NCBI RefSeq assembly: GCF_002754375.1
Contig: NZ_PEFF01000001.1
Coordinates: 4,419,501 to 4,483,500 of the forward strand
Direction: 5' to 3'
Origin: Variovorax sp. 54
GTDB lineage: Bacteria; Pseudomonadota; Gammaproteobacteria; Burkholderiales; Burkholderiaceae_C
DNA: 64,000 nucleotides
Every line of letters starts with the position of its first letter. The first letter of the stretch is position 1. Shown piece by piece: positions 36,029-46,042 of this stretch. The position numbers were made by a program, and so were the translations under genes. Under the pieces are notes generated by a model. The model searched no databases. It worked only from the letters and a program-made list of their open reading frames with translations, and was not told where the DNA came from.

Positions 36029-36409
36029 ATGCAACGCGCCGCCGCCCTGCTGTTGCCGCGCCTGTCGGCGCTGCTGCTTGCACTGGCGGCCGGCGTGATC
36101 GGCGTCGGTGCGCAGGCCATGAGCATCCGCGAGCTGCGCACCCTCGAAGCCGGTGAAAAAGACGGCAAGGCCTACGCCAGCTACTACCTCGTCGGCGTGC
36201 TCGAAGGCCTGCGCGAGGGCGTCGAATCGTCGCAGCGCAACGGCCAGCTGCCGCCGTTCTGCATCGAAGGCCGCCGCCTCGAACCCGCCATGGCCCGCTC
36301 GCTCTACCAGACCGAGCTGAGCCGCAACGCCGACAGCTACGAAGCCGACATGCCCGTGCAACTGGTCATGGCCGGCGCCCTCCGCAACAGCTACCGCTGC
36401 ACCCGATGA
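36029..36409 (+). CDS. Hypothetical secreted protein, Rap1a/Tai-like
   Basis: A 126-residue protein with an N-terminal signal segment ending near AQA at residue 29. The mature part (ASYYLVGVLEGLREGV; PPFCIEGRRLEPAM; LRNSYRC) resembles the Rap1a/Tai immunity-domain pattern: a YxxGxxEG helix, a PPFC motif and a C-terminal cysteine able to pair with it. The match is by eye and tentative. It overlaps hisC by four bases and follows the lipoprotein gene by 11 bp. Confidence 0.6.
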   Translation: MQRAAALLLPRLSALLLALAAGVIGVGAQAMSIRELRTLEAGEKDGKAYASYYLVGVLEGLREGVESSQRNGQLPPFCIEGRRLEPAMARSLYQTELSRNADSYEADMPVQLVMAGALRNSYRCTR

Positions 36410-37521
36410 CCGTTTCCGATTCTTCCGCTTCCACCTCCGCTTCGGACACCCGCCTGCCGCTCGACCGCATCCGCGCCGACGTGCGCGCCATGCACGCCTA
36501 CGCGGTGCAGGACGCGCGCGGCTTCCTCAAGCTCGACGCGATGGAGAACCCCTACGGCCTGCCGCCCGCGCTGCAGACCGAACTGGGCGCACGCCTGGGC
36601 GCGCTGGCGCTCAACCGCTACCCCGGCGACCGCGGCGCCGACCTGCAGCGCGCGCTGGCCGCCCACGCGGGCCTGCCCGAAGGCTTCGGGCTGATGCTGG
36701 GCAACGGCTCGGACGAACTCATCTCGTTGCTCGGCATCGCCTGCGACCAGCCCGGCGCCGCCGTGCTCGCGCCCGTGCCCGGCTTCGTCATGTACGCCCT
36801 AAGCGCCCAGCTGCAGGGCCTGCGCTTCGTCGGCGTGCCGCTCACGGCCGACTTCGAGCTCGACGAGGCCGCCATGCTGGCCGCCATCGCGCGCGAGAAG
36901 CCCGCCATCGTCTACCTCGCCTACCCGAACAACCCCACTGCCAACCTCTGGGACGACGCCGTCATCGAGAAGATCGTGCAGGCCCAGGGCGCGCAGGGCG
37001 GCCTGGTGGTGATCGACGAGGCCTACCAGCCCTTCGCCGCCCGCAGCTACATCGACCGGCTCGCCCGGCACCGCCACGTGCTGCTGATGCGCACCCTCAG
37101 CAAGTTCGGCCTGGCCGGCATCCGCCTGGGCTACCTCATGGGCCCCGCCGCGCTGGTCGCTGAGATCGACAAGGTGCGCCCGCCCTACAACATCAGCGTG
37201 CTCAACTGCGAAGCCGCGCTGTTCGCGCTGGAGCACGCCGCGGTGTTCGAGGCGCAGGCGCGCCAGATCCGCGAGGGGCGCGACCAGCTGAAGGCCGCGC
37301 TGGCTCGGCTGCCGGGCGTGAAGACCTGGCCCAGCGACGCCAACATGATCCTGTTGCGCGTGCCCGATGCCACCCGTACCTTCGAGGGCATGAAGGCCCG
37401 CGGGGTGCTGGTGAAGAACGTTTCTAAAATGCATGAACTGCTCGCCAACTGCCTGCGCCTCACCGTCGGAACGGCCGACGAGAACGCGCAGATGCTGGCG
37501 GCGCTCGAAGCCTCACTATGA
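36406..37521 (+). CDS. hisC: Histidinol-phosphate aminotransferase HisC
   Basis: A 371-residue class I/II aminotransferase using PLP. It has [13 protein letters not shown] near the N-terminus, [23 protein letters not shown] and the PLP lysine in [18 protein letters not shown]. It converts imidazole-acetol phosphate to histidinol phosphate. Coupled by four-base overlaps to the gene before it and to hisB. Confidence 0.96.
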   Translation: MTVSDSSASTSASDTRLPLDRIRADVRAMHAYAVQDARGFLKLDAMENPYGLPPALQTELGARLGALALNRYPGDRGADLQRALAAHAGLPEGFGLMLGNGSDELISLLGIACDQPGAAVLAPVPGFVMYALSAQLQGLRFVGVPLTADFELDEAAMLAAIAREKPAIVYLAYPNNPTANLWDDAVIEKIVQAQGAQGGLVVIDEAYQPFAARSYIDRLARHRHVLLMRTLSKFGLAGIRLGYLMGPAALVAEIDKVRPPYNISVLNCEAALFALEHAAVFEAQARQIREGRDQLKAALARLPGVKTWPSDANMILLRVPDATRTFEGMKARGVLVKNVSKMHELLANCLRLTVGTADENAQMLAALEASL

Positions 37522-38135
37522 CCACCCCCACGACCCCGGGCAGCACCGATCGCATCGCGACGGTCACCCGCAACACCGCCGAGACGAAGATCACGGTCAG
37601 CGTCAACCTCGACGGCACCGGCAAGGCCAAGCTCTCCACGGGCATCGGCTTTTTCGATCACATGCTCGACCAGATCGCCCGCCACGGGCTGATCGACCTG
37701 GACATCGACTGCGAGGGCGACCTGCACATCGACGGCCACCACACGGTGGAAGACGTGGGCATCACGCTCGGCCAGGCCGTGGCCCAGGCCATCGGCGACA
37801 AGAAGGGCATTCGCCGCTACGGCCATGCCTACGTGCCGCTCGACGAAGCGCTGAGCCGCGTCGTCATCGACTTCTCGGGCCGCCCGGGCCTCGTGATGCA
37901 CGTGCCCTTCACCAGCGGCATGATCGGCACCTTCGACAGCCAGCTCACCTACGAGTTCTTCCAGGGCTTCGTGAACCACGCTTTCGTCTCGCTGCACATC
38001 GACAACCTGAAGGGCGTGAACGCGCACCACCAGTGCGAAACCGTGTTCAAGGCCTTCGCCCGTGCCATGCGCGGCGCGCTGGAGCTCGATCCGCGCTCCA
38101 TCGGCGTCATTCCCTCGACCAAGGGTTCGCTCTGA
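37518..38135 (+). CDS. hisB: Imidazoleglycerol-phosphate dehydratase HisB
   Basis: A 205-residue monofunctional dehydratase using manganese. The metal-binding histidine motifs are [37 protein letters not shown] and [12 protein letters not shown]. It lacks the phosphatase half fused to HisB in enterobacteria. The N-terminal dozen residues are threonine/serine rich and probably disordered. Confidence 0.97.
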   Translation: MTTPTTPGSTDRIATVTRNTAETKITVSVNLDGTGKAKLSTGIGFFDHMLDQIARHGLIDLDIDCEGDLHIDGHHTVEDVGITLGQAVAQAIGDKKGIRRYGHAYVPLDEALSRVVIDFSGRPGLVMHVPFTSGMIGTFDSQLTYEFFQGFVNHAFVSLHIDNLKGVNAHHQCETVFKAFARAMRGALELDPRSIGVIPSTKGSL

Positions 38136-38151
38136 AATCCCTCGGCGAACA

Positions 38152-38168
38152 GCTATGAAATCTGTAGC
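38152..38168. repeat. AT-rich 17-bp palindromic repeat that supplies the hisH start codon
   Basis: GCTATGAAATCTGTAGC has inverted GCTA/TAGC ends and matches the mlaA element in 14 of 17 positions. The hisH ATG lies inside it, and the encoded Met-Lys-Ser-Val-Ala parallels the Ile-Lys-Ser-Val-Ala of mlaA. Confidence 0.6.
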
Positions 38169-38814
38169 AAAAAATTCCGTCGCGGTTGTCGACTACGGCA
38201 TGGGCAACCTGCACTCCGTGTCGCAGGCCGTGCGCCATGCGGCCGACCAGGTGGGCGTGGAGGTGTTCGTCACCTCCGACCCCGACGTGGTCCGCAAGGC
38301 CACCCGCGTGGTGCTGCCGGGGCAGGGCGCCATGCCCGACTGCATGCGCGAGCTGCGCGATTCGGGCCTGCAGGCGTCGGTGCTCGAAGCCGCGGCCAGC
38401 AAGCCGCTCTTCGGCGTGTGCGTGGGCATGCAGATGCTGCTGTCGCGCAGCGACGAGGGCCCGACCGACGGCCTGGGGCTCATTCCCGGCGAGGTCATCA
38501 AGTTCGACCTGGCCGGTCGCCTGCAGCCCGACGGCAGCCGCTTCAAGGTGCCGCAGATGGGCTGGAACCAGGTGCGCCAGGCCCAGCCGCACGCGGTGTG
38601 GGCGGGCATTCCCGACCAGAGCTACTTCTATTTCGTGCACAGCTTCTACGCGCGCCCGGCGGATGCCCGGCACAGCGTGGGCGAGGCGGATTACGGGGCA
38701 TGCTTTACCGCAGCCATCGCACGCGATAACATTTTTGCCACCCAGTTCCACCCGGAGAAGAGTGCGGACCACGGGCTGCAGCTGTATCGCAACTTCCTCC
38801 ACTGGACTCCCTGA
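38155..38814 (+). CDS. hisH: Imidazole glycerol phosphate synthase glutaminase subunit HisH
   Basis: A 219-residue class I glutamine amidotransferase that supplies ammonia to HisF. The nucleophile is Cys89 ([11 protein letters not shown]); the His-Glu pair is in TQFHPEKS. The conserved core begins at [13 protein letters not shown] (residue 9). The preceding eight residues, MKSVAKNS, come largely from an AT-rich repeat that provides the ATG. No other start with a better ribosome site was seen. Confidence 0.95.
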   Translation: MKSVAKNSVAVVDYGMGNLHSVSQAVRHAADQVGVEVFVTSDPDVVRKATRVVLPGQGAMPDCMRELRDSGLQASVLEAAASKPLFGVCVGMQMLLSRSDEGPTDGLGLIPGEVIKFDLAGRLQPDGSRFKVPQMGWNQVRQAQPHAVWAGIPDQSYFYFVHSFYARPADARHSVGEADYGACFTAAIARDNIFATQFHPEKSADHGLQLYRNFLHWTP

Positions 38815-38877
38815 ACCTTTTTTCCCGACCGGGCCGAACCCTCCACAGCCCGGCTTTCGCACACTCGCGCCACTTCC

Positions 38878-39621
38878 ATGCTCCTCATTCCCGCCATTGA
38901 TCTCAAAGACGGCCACTGTGTTCGCCTCAAGCAGGGCGACATGGACCAGTCCACCGTCTTCAGCGAAGACCCCGCCGCCATGGCCCGCAAATGGGTCCAG
39001 GCCGGCGCGCGCCGGCTGCACCTGGTCGACCTGAATGGCGCCTTCGCCGGCAAGCCACAGAACCACGCGGCCATCAAGGCGATCCTGAAGGAAGTCGGCG
39101 ACGACATCCCCGTGCAGCTCGGCGGCGGCATCCGCGACCTCGACACCATCGAGCGCTACATCGACGACGGCCTGCGCTACGTGATCATCGGCACCGCCGC
39201 GGTCAAGAATCCGGGCTTCCTGAAGGACGCCTGCGTGGCCTTCGGCGGCCACATCATCGTGGGGCTCGATGCCAAGGACGGCAAGGTCGCCACCGACGGC
39301 TGGAGCAAGCTCACGGGCCACGAGGTGGCCGACCTGGGCAAGAAGTTCGAGGACTACGGCGTCGAATCGATCATCTACACCGACATCGGCCGCGACGGCA
39401 TGCTCTCGGGCATCAACATCGACGCCACCGTCAAGCTGGCCCAAGCGCTGACCATCCCGGTGATCGCTTCGGGCGGTCTGTCGAACATGGCCGACATCGA
39501 CCAGCTCTGCGCGGTCCAGTCCGAAGGCGTCGAGGGCGTGATCTGCGGCCGTGCCATCTACTCGGGCGACCTCGACTTCGCCGCCGCCCAGGCGCGCGCG
39601 GACGCGCTGGCCGGCGCCTGA
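38878..39621 (+). CDS. hisA: Phosphoribosyl-formimino isomerase HisA
   Basis: A 247-residue TIM barrel that isomerises ProFAR to PRFAR. Catalytic Asp8 is in [11 protein letters not shown], the second aspartate is in [10 protein letters not shown], and phosphate loops are QLGGGIRD and ASGGLSN. Follows hisH by 63 bp. In many relatives hisF follows directly; here five genes intervene. Confidence 0.96.
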   Translation: MLLIPAIDLKDGHCVRLKQGDMDQSTVFSEDPAAMARKWVQAGARRLHLVDLNGAFAGKPQNHAAIKAILKEVGDDIPVQLGGGIRDLDTIERYIDDGLRYVIIGTAAVKNPGFLKDACVAFGGHIIVGLDAKDGKVATDGWSKLTGHEVADLGKKFEDYGVESIIYTDIGRDGMLSGINIDATVKLAQALTIPVIASGGLSNMADIDQLCAVQSEGVEGVICGRAIYSGDLDFAAAQARADALAGA

Positions 39622-39650
39622 CGCCTTTCCCCCTGTACAGGCCGTAGCGC

Positions 39651-40769
39651 GTGCTCTCCGCGCTCGCCATTGCCAACTACCGCTCGCTGCGCCAGCTGAC
39701 GGTGCCGCTGGGCCGGCTCACGGTGGTCACCGGCGCCAACGGCAGCGGCAAGTCGAGCGTGTACCGCGCGATGCGGCTGCTGGCCGACATCGCCAACGGC
39801 GGCGTGATCCGCTCGCTGGTGCGCGAGGGCGGGCTGTCTTCCACGCTGTGGGCCGGGCCCGAGCGGTTTTCGGCGGCCATGCTGCGCGGCGACGTGCCGG
39901 TGCAGGGCACCACGCGCAGCGAGCCGGTGGCGCTGAAGCTGGGCTTCGCCGGCGCCGAGGCCGACGATTTCGGCTACGCCATCGACATCGGCCTGCCGCC
40001 GCCGATCCCATCGACCGCCTTCTCGCGCGACCCGCAGATCAAGCACGAGGCGATCTGGAGCGGCCCGTTGCTGCGCCCCGCCACGCACCTCGTCGACCGG
40101 CCGATTCCGGCCTTCGCCAGCATGATGACCGAGCACGCCGACCCGCGCGACGCGCCCGAGATGCTCACGCTGCGCGAGCAGATGCGTTCCTGGCGCTTCT
40201 ACGACCACTTCCGCTCGGACGCCGAGGCGCCCGCGCGCCAGCCGCAGCTGGGCACCTACACGCCCGTGCTTGCCAACGACGGCGCCGACCTGGCCGCGGC
40301 CCTGCAGACCATCCGCGAGATCGGCGACGGCGAGGCGCTCGACAGCGCCGTGGACGACGCCTTTCCAGGCGCCCGCATCGAGGTGCATGCGAACGGCGAC
40401 CGCTTCGAGACGCTGATGCACCAGCACGGCCTGTTGCGGCCGCTGACGGCGGCGGAGCTGTCGGACGGCACCCTGCGCTACCTGCTGTGGATCGCGGCGC
40501 TGCTGACGCCCCGGCCGCCCGCGCTGCTGGTGCTCAACGAGCCCGAGACCAGCCTGCACCCCGACCTGCTGCCTGCGCTCGGCCGCCTCATCGCGCAGGC
40601 GGCGCGCGTGTCGCAGGTGATCGTGGTGTCGCATGCGGCGCGCCTGATCGCCGCCTTGGACGACAGCGACGGCCTGCAACCGGTGGTACTCGAAAAACGC
40701 TTCGGGGAGACCCGCATCGCGAACCTCGACATGAGCGAGATGCCGCGCTGGGAGTGGCCGGCGCGGTAG
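39651..40769 (+). CDS. Predicted AAA ATPase (COG4637-like)
   Basis: A 372-residue SMC/RecF-type ATPase. Walker A GANGSGKSS is near residue 26. The distal half holds an ABC-like signature region (TAAELSDGTLRYLLWIAALL), Walker B LLVLNEPETSLHPDLL and a final switch histidine in IVVSHAARLI. The insert between the two halves is about 200 residues. No TOPRIM or nuclease domain is visible. Such proteins are annotated as predicted ATPases of unknown role; some relatives act in DNA repair or phage defence. The start is GTG, in the his operon direction. Confidence 0.8.
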   Translation: MLSALAIANYRSLRQLTVPLGRLTVVTGANGSGKSSVYRAMRLLADIANGGVIRSLVREGGLSSTLWAGPERFSAAMLRGDVPVQGTTRSEPVALKLGFAGAEADDFGYAIDIGLPPPIPSTAFSRDPQIKHEAIWSGPLLRPATHLVDRPIPAFASMMTEHADPRDAPEMLTLREQMRSWRFYDHFRSDAEAPARQPQLGTYTPVLANDGADLAAALQTIREIGDGEALDSAVDDAFPGARIEVHANGDRFETLMHQHGLLRPLTAAELSDGTLRYLLWIAALLTPRPPALLVLNEPETSLHPDLLPALGRLIAQAARVSQVIVVSHAARLIAALDDSDGLQPVVLEKRFGETRIANLDMSEMPRWEWPAR

Positions 40770-40788
40770 AGAAGGGCAGGCGGCCGGC

Positions 40789-41709
40789 CTACTCGGCCTT
40801 CACCGCCATCGTCTGGATGATCGTTTCCAGCTGCGCGCTCATCGGCAGATTGAGGCTCTCACCAGAGGGCAGCTTGCGCAGGAACCAGCGCTTGTACTGC
40901 CGCTCGATCTCGCCGTCTTCGGCCAGCACCTGGAAGGTGTCGTTGATCACCTTGCCCAGTTGCGCGTCGCCCTTGCGGTACATGATTCCGTAAGGGTCGT
41001 AGGAAAGAAAGTCGCCCACCACCTCGTAATCGGCCTTCGCCGCGTCCTGTGCGATCAGGCCGTAGAGCAGCACGTCATCGGTCGCGAAGGCATCGGCCTG
41101 CCCGCTCTTGACGAGCCCGAACGATTCCGCATGGTCGCGTGCCACTTTCAGCTCGATGTTGAGCTTGAACTTCTGCGACAGGTCACGCAGCGTCTTCTCG
41201 TTGGTGGTGCCGGCCGTCACCGCCACCTTCTTGCCGGCCAGGTCGCGGAACGACTTGATCGGCGAGCCCTTTTTCACCAGCACCTTGGTGCCCGAGACGA
41301 ACATCGTGGGCGAGAAGCTCGCGCGCTTCTGGCGTTCGAGGTTGTGGGTGGTGGAGCCGCATTCCAGGTCGACCTTGCCGCTGGCGACCGCATCGAAGCG
41401 CGAGTCGGAGGTGACGGGCTCCCACTTGATCGTCAGGCTCTTGTTGACCGTGTCTTCGATGGCCGTCACCAGCGCGCGGCACAGCTCGATCGAGTAGCCG
41501 ATCGGTTCCTTGCGCGCATTCAGGTACGAAAAGGGCACGGACGACTCTCGGTAGCCGATGGTGATGGCGCCCGTCTCGCGGGCCTTGGCCAGCGTGCCGG
41601 TCAGGAGCGCCTGTGCCTGCGCGGTTCCGGTCGGCAGGGCCACGAGGGCCGCAGCCGCCAGCAGCAACGCGGCGACAGCGGGTGGCAGGTACGTGCCGAT
41701 GCGCTTCAT
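40789..41709 (-). CDS. Glutamate/aspartate-type ABC solute-binding protein
   Basis: A 306-residue periplasmic binding protein (SBP_bac_3). The signal peptide covers about residues 1-33 (ends AQAQA). The first lobe begins GAITIGYRESSVPFSYLN, with DLECGSTTHNLERQK and ATDDVLLYGLIAQDAA later, all typical of the GltI/PEB1 group. No ABC permease or ATPase is adjacent. It is followed upstream on the same strand by a symporter 11 bp away, so the two may share a transcript. Confidence 0.88.
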   Translation of the reverse strand: MKRIGTYLPPAVAALLLAAAALVALPTGTAQAQALLTGTLAKARETGAITIGYRESSVPFSYLNARKEPIGYSIELCRALVTAIEDTVNKSLTIKWEPVTSDSRFDAVASGKVDLECGSTTHNLERQKRASFSPTMFVSGTKVLVKKGSPIKSFRDLAGKKVAVTAGTTNEKTLRDLSQKFKLNIELKVARDHAESFGLVKSGQADAFATDDVLLYGLIAQDAAKADYEVVGDFLSYDPYGIMYRKGDAQLGKVINDTFQVLAEDGEIERQYKRWFLRKLPSGESLNLPMSAQLETIIQTMAVKAE

Positions 41710-41720
41710 GGCCTTGCGCC

Positions 41721-43028
41721 TCACGCGTGCGCCGGGTGGGCGAGCGTCGCGTTGGCTTCCTCGTCGAGCGCCTTGGCGTTGACCTCGGCGTCGCTCTCGG
41801 AGAGCAGCTCGCCTTCCCACTTGGCCACGACGGCGGTGGCGACGGAGTTGCCGACCGCGTTGGTGGCCGAGCGGCCCATGTCCAGGAAGGTGTCCACGCC
41901 CAGGATCAGCAGCAGGCCCGCATCGGGAATGTCGAAGTGGGACAGCGTGGCCGCGATCACCACCAGCGAAGCGCGCGGCACGCCGGCCATGCCCTTCGAG
42001 GTGAGCATCAGGATCAGCAGCATGGTGATCTGCGTGCTGATCGGCATGTGGATGTTGTAGGCCTGCGCGATGAACAGCACGGCGAAGGTGCAGTACATCA
42101 TCGAGCCGTCGAGGTTGAACGAGTAGCCCATCGGCATCACGAAGCTGGAGATCTTGCGCTTGACGCCGAAGCGGTCGAGCGCCTGCAGGATCTTCGGATA
42201 GGCCGCTTCGGAACTCGCCGTGGCAAAGGACAGCAGGAAGGCTTCCTTGATGAGCACGAGCAGCTTGAAGATTCGCGGGCCCAGGAACAGGAAGCCCGCC
42301 AGGATCAGCACGCCCCACAGCACGAACAGGCCGAAGTAGAAGTCGCGCATGAAAACAGCGAGATCCAGCAGGATCTTGAGACCGTTTTCGGCGACGGTGG
42401 CGGCCATGGCGGCCAGCACCGCGAGCGGCGCGAGCTTCATGACGTAGCCCGTGATCTTGAGCATGGCGTGCGACAGCTCTTCGATGGCGGCAATCAGCGT
42501 CTTGGCCTTGTCGCCCAGCGAGGCCAGTGCCACGCCGAAGAACATCGAGAACACCACGATCTGCAGGATCTCGTTGTTGGCCATCGCCTCGGCGAACGAT
42601 TTGGGAACCGTGTGGTTCACGAACTCCTTGATCGTGAACTTCGAGGTGGCGATGTTGGTGACGGTGCCGGCGTCCGGTATCACCGCATTGATGTTGGCGC
42701 CGGGCTGCAGCACATTGGCCATGACGAGGCCGATGATCAGGGAGATCAGCGAAGCGGTGAGGAACCAGCCGATCGATTTGAAGAACACGCGGCCGACCGA
42801 TTTGGCGTCACCCATGTGCGCGATACCGACCACCAGTGTCGAGAACACCAACGGGCCGATCAGCATCTTGATCAGGCGCAGAAACACGTCCGACACGATG
42901 GCCACGTAGCCGGCGATTTCCTTGGCGGCCTTCTTGTCCGGAAAGCTCGTGAAGATCATGTAACCGACGATGATGCCGAGCACCATGGCGATCAGGATCC
43001 AGGCGGCCATGGGCAGCTTTTTCTTCAT
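41721..43028 (-). CDS. Dicarboxylate/amino acid:cation symporter (DAACS family)
   Basis: A 435-residue transporter of the DctA/GltP family with about eight helices and two hairpins. Conserved stretches are the serine-rich loop FATASSEAAYPK, SFNLDGSMMYCTFAVLFIAQ, AGVPRASLVVIAATL and ILGVDTFLDMGRSATNAVGN. The NLDGS form is closer to glutamate/aspartate carriers than to the NLTG form of DctA, so an amino-acid substrate is favoured. ATG at 43028 follows AAAAGGGGA. Confidence 0.9.
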   Translation of the reverse strand: MKKKLPMAAWILIAMVLGIIVGYMIFTSFPDKKAAKEIAGYVAIVSDVFLRLIKMLIGPLVFSTLVVGIAHMGDAKSVGRVFFKSIGWFLTASLISLIIGLVMANVLQPGANINAVIPDAGTVTNIATSKFTIKEFVNHTVPKSFAEAMANNEILQIVVFSMFFGVALASLGDKAKTLIAAIEELSHAMLKITGYVMKLAPLAVLAAMAATVAENGLKILLDLAVFMRDFYFGLFVLWGVLILAGFLFLGPRIFKLLVLIKEAFLLSFATASSEAAYPKILQALDRFGVKRKISSFVMPMGYSFNLDGSMMYCTFAVLFIAQAYNIHMPISTQITMLLILMLTSKGMAGVPRASLVVIAATLSHFDIPDAGLLLILGVDTFLDMGRSATNAVGNSVATAVVAKWEGELLSESDAEVNAKALDEEANATLAHPAHA

Positions 43029-43161
43029 GCGTATCCCCTTTTGTCGTGTGAGAGTGATTCTTTTCGAGTGCACGGGACCGACCCGGCACAGGGTATCCAA
43101 GAAAGGCGGATGCACGCAATGGCCCGCTGTCAGGATGCGGCGGCTGCCTACAATTCCTCAC

Positions 43162-43995
43162 ATGGATATCCGCTCGATCGAGTTTCGAGGCCAGCCGGCG
43201 TTGCACGCCGAGGCGGCCGATGGCAGCACCCTGACGGTCGCGCTGCATGGCGCCCAGGTGCTTTCCTGGGCCCCGGCCCGCGGTGGGGAGCGACTGTATC
43301 TGAGTCCGAAGGCCGTTTTTGACGGCCAAACCGCCATCCGCGGCGGCATTCCCCTGTGCTGCCCCCAGTTCAACCAGCGCGGCATGCTCCCCAAGCATGG
43401 CTTCATGCGCAATCTGCCTTGGATTCGCGAGGAATCGGGTGCGCCCGACACGCTGCGGCTCGTGCTGCGCGACAACGACGCCACCCGCCGGCTCTGGCCG
43501 CATGCCTTTGAGGCGCGGCTGGACGCGACGCTCGCCGCCGGCCAGCTGCGCACCGCGCTCACCCTGACCAACACCGGCGACGCGCCCTGGCCGTTCTCGG
43601 CCGCGCTGCACACTTACCTGCGCGTGGACGACATCGCCACGGCGCGCCTCGAAGGCCTGCAGGGCGCGCCGCGCTGGGACGCCGTGCGCGATGTGCGCCA
43701 GACCGAAACGGCCGCCGCGCTGCAGTTCGACGCCGAGTTCGACAGCGTCTATACCGCCCCGGCACAGCCGCTGCGGCTGGTGCAGCCCGGCGGCACGCTC
43801 GAAATTACCCAGAGCGAAACCTGCACCGAAACCGTGGTCTGGAACCCCGGCGCCGCGCTCGGTGCGACACTCGCGGACATGCCCGCAGAGGGCTTCCGCC
43901 ACATGCTCTGCGTCGAAGCGGCCCGCATCGACGAACCCGTCGTGCTGGCGCCCGGCGCCCAATGGCAGGGCTGGCAACAGCTCCGCGTTCTCTGA
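43162..43995 (+). CDS. D-hexose-6-phosphate mutarotase-like protein (YeaD)
   Basis: A 277-residue aldose-1-epimerase-fold protein of the YeaD/YMR099C group, which interconverts anomers of hexose 6-phosphates. Family pieces are [46 protein letters not shown] with the catalytic histidine, and [15 protein letters not shown]. It lies just upstream of hisF with a 26-bp gap and in the same direction. Confidence 0.9.
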   Translation: MDIRSIEFRGQPALHAEAADGSTLTVALHGAQVLSWAPARGGERLYLSPKAVFDGQTAIRGGIPLCCPQFNQRGMLPKHGFMRNLPWIREESGAPDTLRLVLRDNDATRRLWPHAFEARLDATLAAGQLRTALTLTNTGDAPWPFSAALHTYLRVDDIATARLEGLQGAPRWDAVRDVRQTETAAALQFDAEFDSVYTAPAQPLRLVQPGGTLEITQSETCTETVVWNPGAALGATLADMPAEGFRHMLCVEAARIDEPVVLAPGAQWQGWQQLRVL

Positions 43996-44021
43996 TCGAT
44001 TTCTCCCTGGTTCACCACCCC

Positions 44022-44807
44022 ATGCTTGCCAAACGCATCATTCCCTGCCTTGACGTCACCGGCGGCCGTGTCGTCAAGGGCGTCAACTTCCTCGAGCTGC
44101 GCGATGCCGGCGACCCGGTCGAAATCGCGGCGCGCTACAACGCGCAGGGCGCCGACGAACTCACCTTTTTGGACATCACGGCCACCAGCGACGGCCGCGA
44201 CCTGATCCTGCCGATCATCGAAGCGGTGGCCTCGCAGGTCTTCATTCCGCTGACCGTGGGCGGCGGCGTGCGCACCGTGGCCGACGTGCGCCGGCTGCTC
44301 AACGCGGGCGCCGACAAGACCAGCTTCAACTCGGCCGCCATCGCCGACCCGCAGGTGATCAGCGACGCGGCCCAGAAGTACGGCTCGCAGTGCATCGTGG
44401 TCGCCATCGACGCCAAGCGCCGCAGCCCCGAAGACGCCGCCACGCGCGGCGCGGGCTGGGACGTCTACAGCCACGGCGGGCGCAAGAACACCGGCCTCGA
44501 TGTCGTGCAGTGGGCGACCGAGATGGCGCGCCGCGGCGCGGGCGAGATCCTGCTCACGAGCATGGACCGCGACGGCACCAAGAGCGGCTTCGACCTGGCC
44601 CTGACGCGCGCCGTGAGCGACGCGGTCAACGTGCCCGTGATCGCCTCGGGTGGCGTCGGCAGCCTCGACGACCTGGCCGACGGGATCCAGAAGGGCGGCG
44701 CCGACGCGGTGCTGGCCGCGAGCATCTTCCACTACGGCGAATACACGGTCGGGCAAGCCAAGGCCCGCATGGCCGAGCGCGGGATTCCCGTGCGCATCGA
44801 CGCCTGA
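44022..44807 (+). CDS. hisF: Imidazole glycerol phosphate synthase cyclase subunit HisF
   Basis: A 261-residue TIM barrel that receives ammonia from HisH and closes the imidazole ring. Catalytic Asp11 is in [11 protein letters not shown], Asp130-type in [12 protein letters not shown], and the phosphate loops are VGGGVRTV and [16 protein letters not shown] 44022 gives the canonical [11 protein letters not shown] start. Confidence 0.97.
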   Translation: MLAKRIIPCLDVTGGRVVKGVNFLELRDAGDPVEIAARYNAQGADELTFLDITATSDGRDLILPIIEAVASQVFIPLTVGGGVRTVADVRRLLNAGADKTSFNSAAIADPQVISDAAQKYGSQCIVVAIDAKRRSPEDAATRGAGWDVYSHGGRKNTGLDVVQWATEMARRGAGEILLTSMDRDGTKSGFDLALTRAVSDAVNVPVIASGGVGSLDDLADGIQKGGADAVLAASIFHYGEYTVGQAKARMAERGIPVRIDA

Positions 44808-44848
44808 GACGCGTCCGAAGGGTCTTTCCTATCCTCGACAATATCCCC

Positions 44849-45238
44849 ATGAATTGGCTTGATGAAGTGAAGTGGGACGCGAACGGGTTGGTGCCCGTGA
44901 TCGCCCAGGAACAAGGCACGAACGACGTGCTCATGTTTGCGTGGATGAACCGCGAGGCGCTCGAAAAGACCGCCGAGCTGGGCCGCGCGGTGTATTTCAG
45001 CCGCTCGCGCAACAAGCTGTGGTTCAAGGGCGAGGAATCGGGCCACGTGCAGACCGTGCACGAGATCCGCCTCGACTGCGACAACGATGTCGTGCTGCTC
45101 AAGGTGACGCAGCTCGGCCACGCGCCCGGCATCGCCTGCCACACCGGCCGCCACAGCTGCTTCTTCAGCAAGTACGAAAAGGGCCAGTGGACCGTGGTCG
45201 AGCCGGTCTTGAAAGACCCGGAGTCGATCTACAAATGA
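44849..45238 (+). CDS. hisI: Phosphoribosyl-AMP cyclohydrolase HisI
   Basis: A 129-residue zinc- and magnesium-dependent cyclohydrolase. [13 protein letters not shown], the metal site [10 protein letters not shown], and [13 protein letters not shown] carry the conserved ligands. It is a separate gene from hisE, unlike the fused enterobacterial protein. The stop overlaps the hisE start by four bases. Confidence 0.97.
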   Translation: MNWLDEVKWDANGLVPVIAQEQGTNDVLMFAWMNREALEKTAELGRAVYFSRSRNKLWFKGEESGHVQTVHEIRLDCDNDVVLLKVTQLGHAPGIACHTGRHSCFFSKYEKGQWTVVEPVLKDPESIYK

Positions 45239-45627
45239 GCGCCACAGTGAACGACGCCCACAACACCTCCGACGCACTCGCCCGCCTGGCCGCGGTGCTC
45301 GAAAGCCGCCTGCCCGCGAACGGCGGCGACCCCGAGAAAAGCTACGTTGCCCGGCTGCTGCACAAGGGCCCCGACGCCTTCCTCAAGAAGATCGGCGAGG
45401 AAGCCACCGAGGTCGTGATGGCCGCCAAGGACGCCGACCACGGCGGCGACCGCTCGAAAATAGTGAACGAAGTGGCCGACCTGTGGTTCCACACCATGGT
45501 GGCGCTGGCCCACTACGGTTTCTCGCCAGCCGACGTCGTCGCGGAGCTCGAGCGCCGCGAAGGCACCAGCGGCATCGAGGAAAAAGCCCTGCGCAAGGTG
45601 CAGGCCCGCGAAGCTTCCAACGACTGA
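45235..45627 (+). CDS. hisE: Phosphoribosyl-ATP pyrophosphohydrolase HisE
   Basis: A 130-residue all-helical MazG-like pyrophosphohydrolase. The metal-binding helices are [16 protein letters not shown] and [16 protein letters not shown]. It performs the second step of histidine synthesis. Confidence 0.96.
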   Translation: MSATVNDAHNTSDALARLAAVLESRLPANGGDPEKSYVARLLHKGPDAFLKKIGEEATEVVMAAKDADHGGDRSKIVNEVADLWFHTMVALAHYGFSPADVVAELERREGTSGIEEKALRKVQAREASND

Positions 45628-45652
45628 ATGATGGATTGAAAGGGCATCGACC

Positions 45653-46042
45653 ATGGCCAATGACATCGTGAACGTGGAACCCGACGACTCCCTCAAGACC
45701 TGGGGCTGGGTCAGCTACGTGCTGCACCTGATCGTGGCCATCGGCGCGGTCGTGCCGGGCGCGCAGGCCTCCGTGCTGCTGCTGCTCATCGCGCTGCTGA
45801 TCGACTTCGTGAAGCGCGACGACGCGGCCGGCACCTGGCAGGCCTCGCACTTCAGCTGGCGCATCCGCTCGGTGCTGTGGGCCGGCCTGCTGTACATCGT
45901 CACCTCGTGGCTCTGGCTGCTGCTGTTCGTGCCGGGCTGGATCGCCTGGAGCCTGATTTCGCTGTGGTTCCTCTACCGGATCGTGAAAGGCATGATCCGC
46001 ATGAACGACAGCCGTCCCATGGAACCCAAAGATGTCATCTGA
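45653..46042 (+). CDS. DUF4870-like membrane protein
   Basis: A 129-residue protein with three predicted membrane helices (about residues 16-32, 36-50 and 78-110). SYVLHLIVAIGAVVPGAQAS and the C-terminal YRIVKGMIRMNDSRPM fit the DUF4870 pattern seen next to HIT and tat genes in Burkholderiales. Function unknown. It overlaps the HIT gene by eleven bases. Confidence 0.8.
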   Translation: MANDIVNVEPDDSLKTWGWVSYVLHLIVAIGAVVPGAQASVLLLLIALLIDFVKRDDAAGTWQASHFSWRIRSVLWAGLLYIVTSWLWLLLFVPGWIAWSLISLWFLYRIVKGMIRMNDSRPMEPKDVI

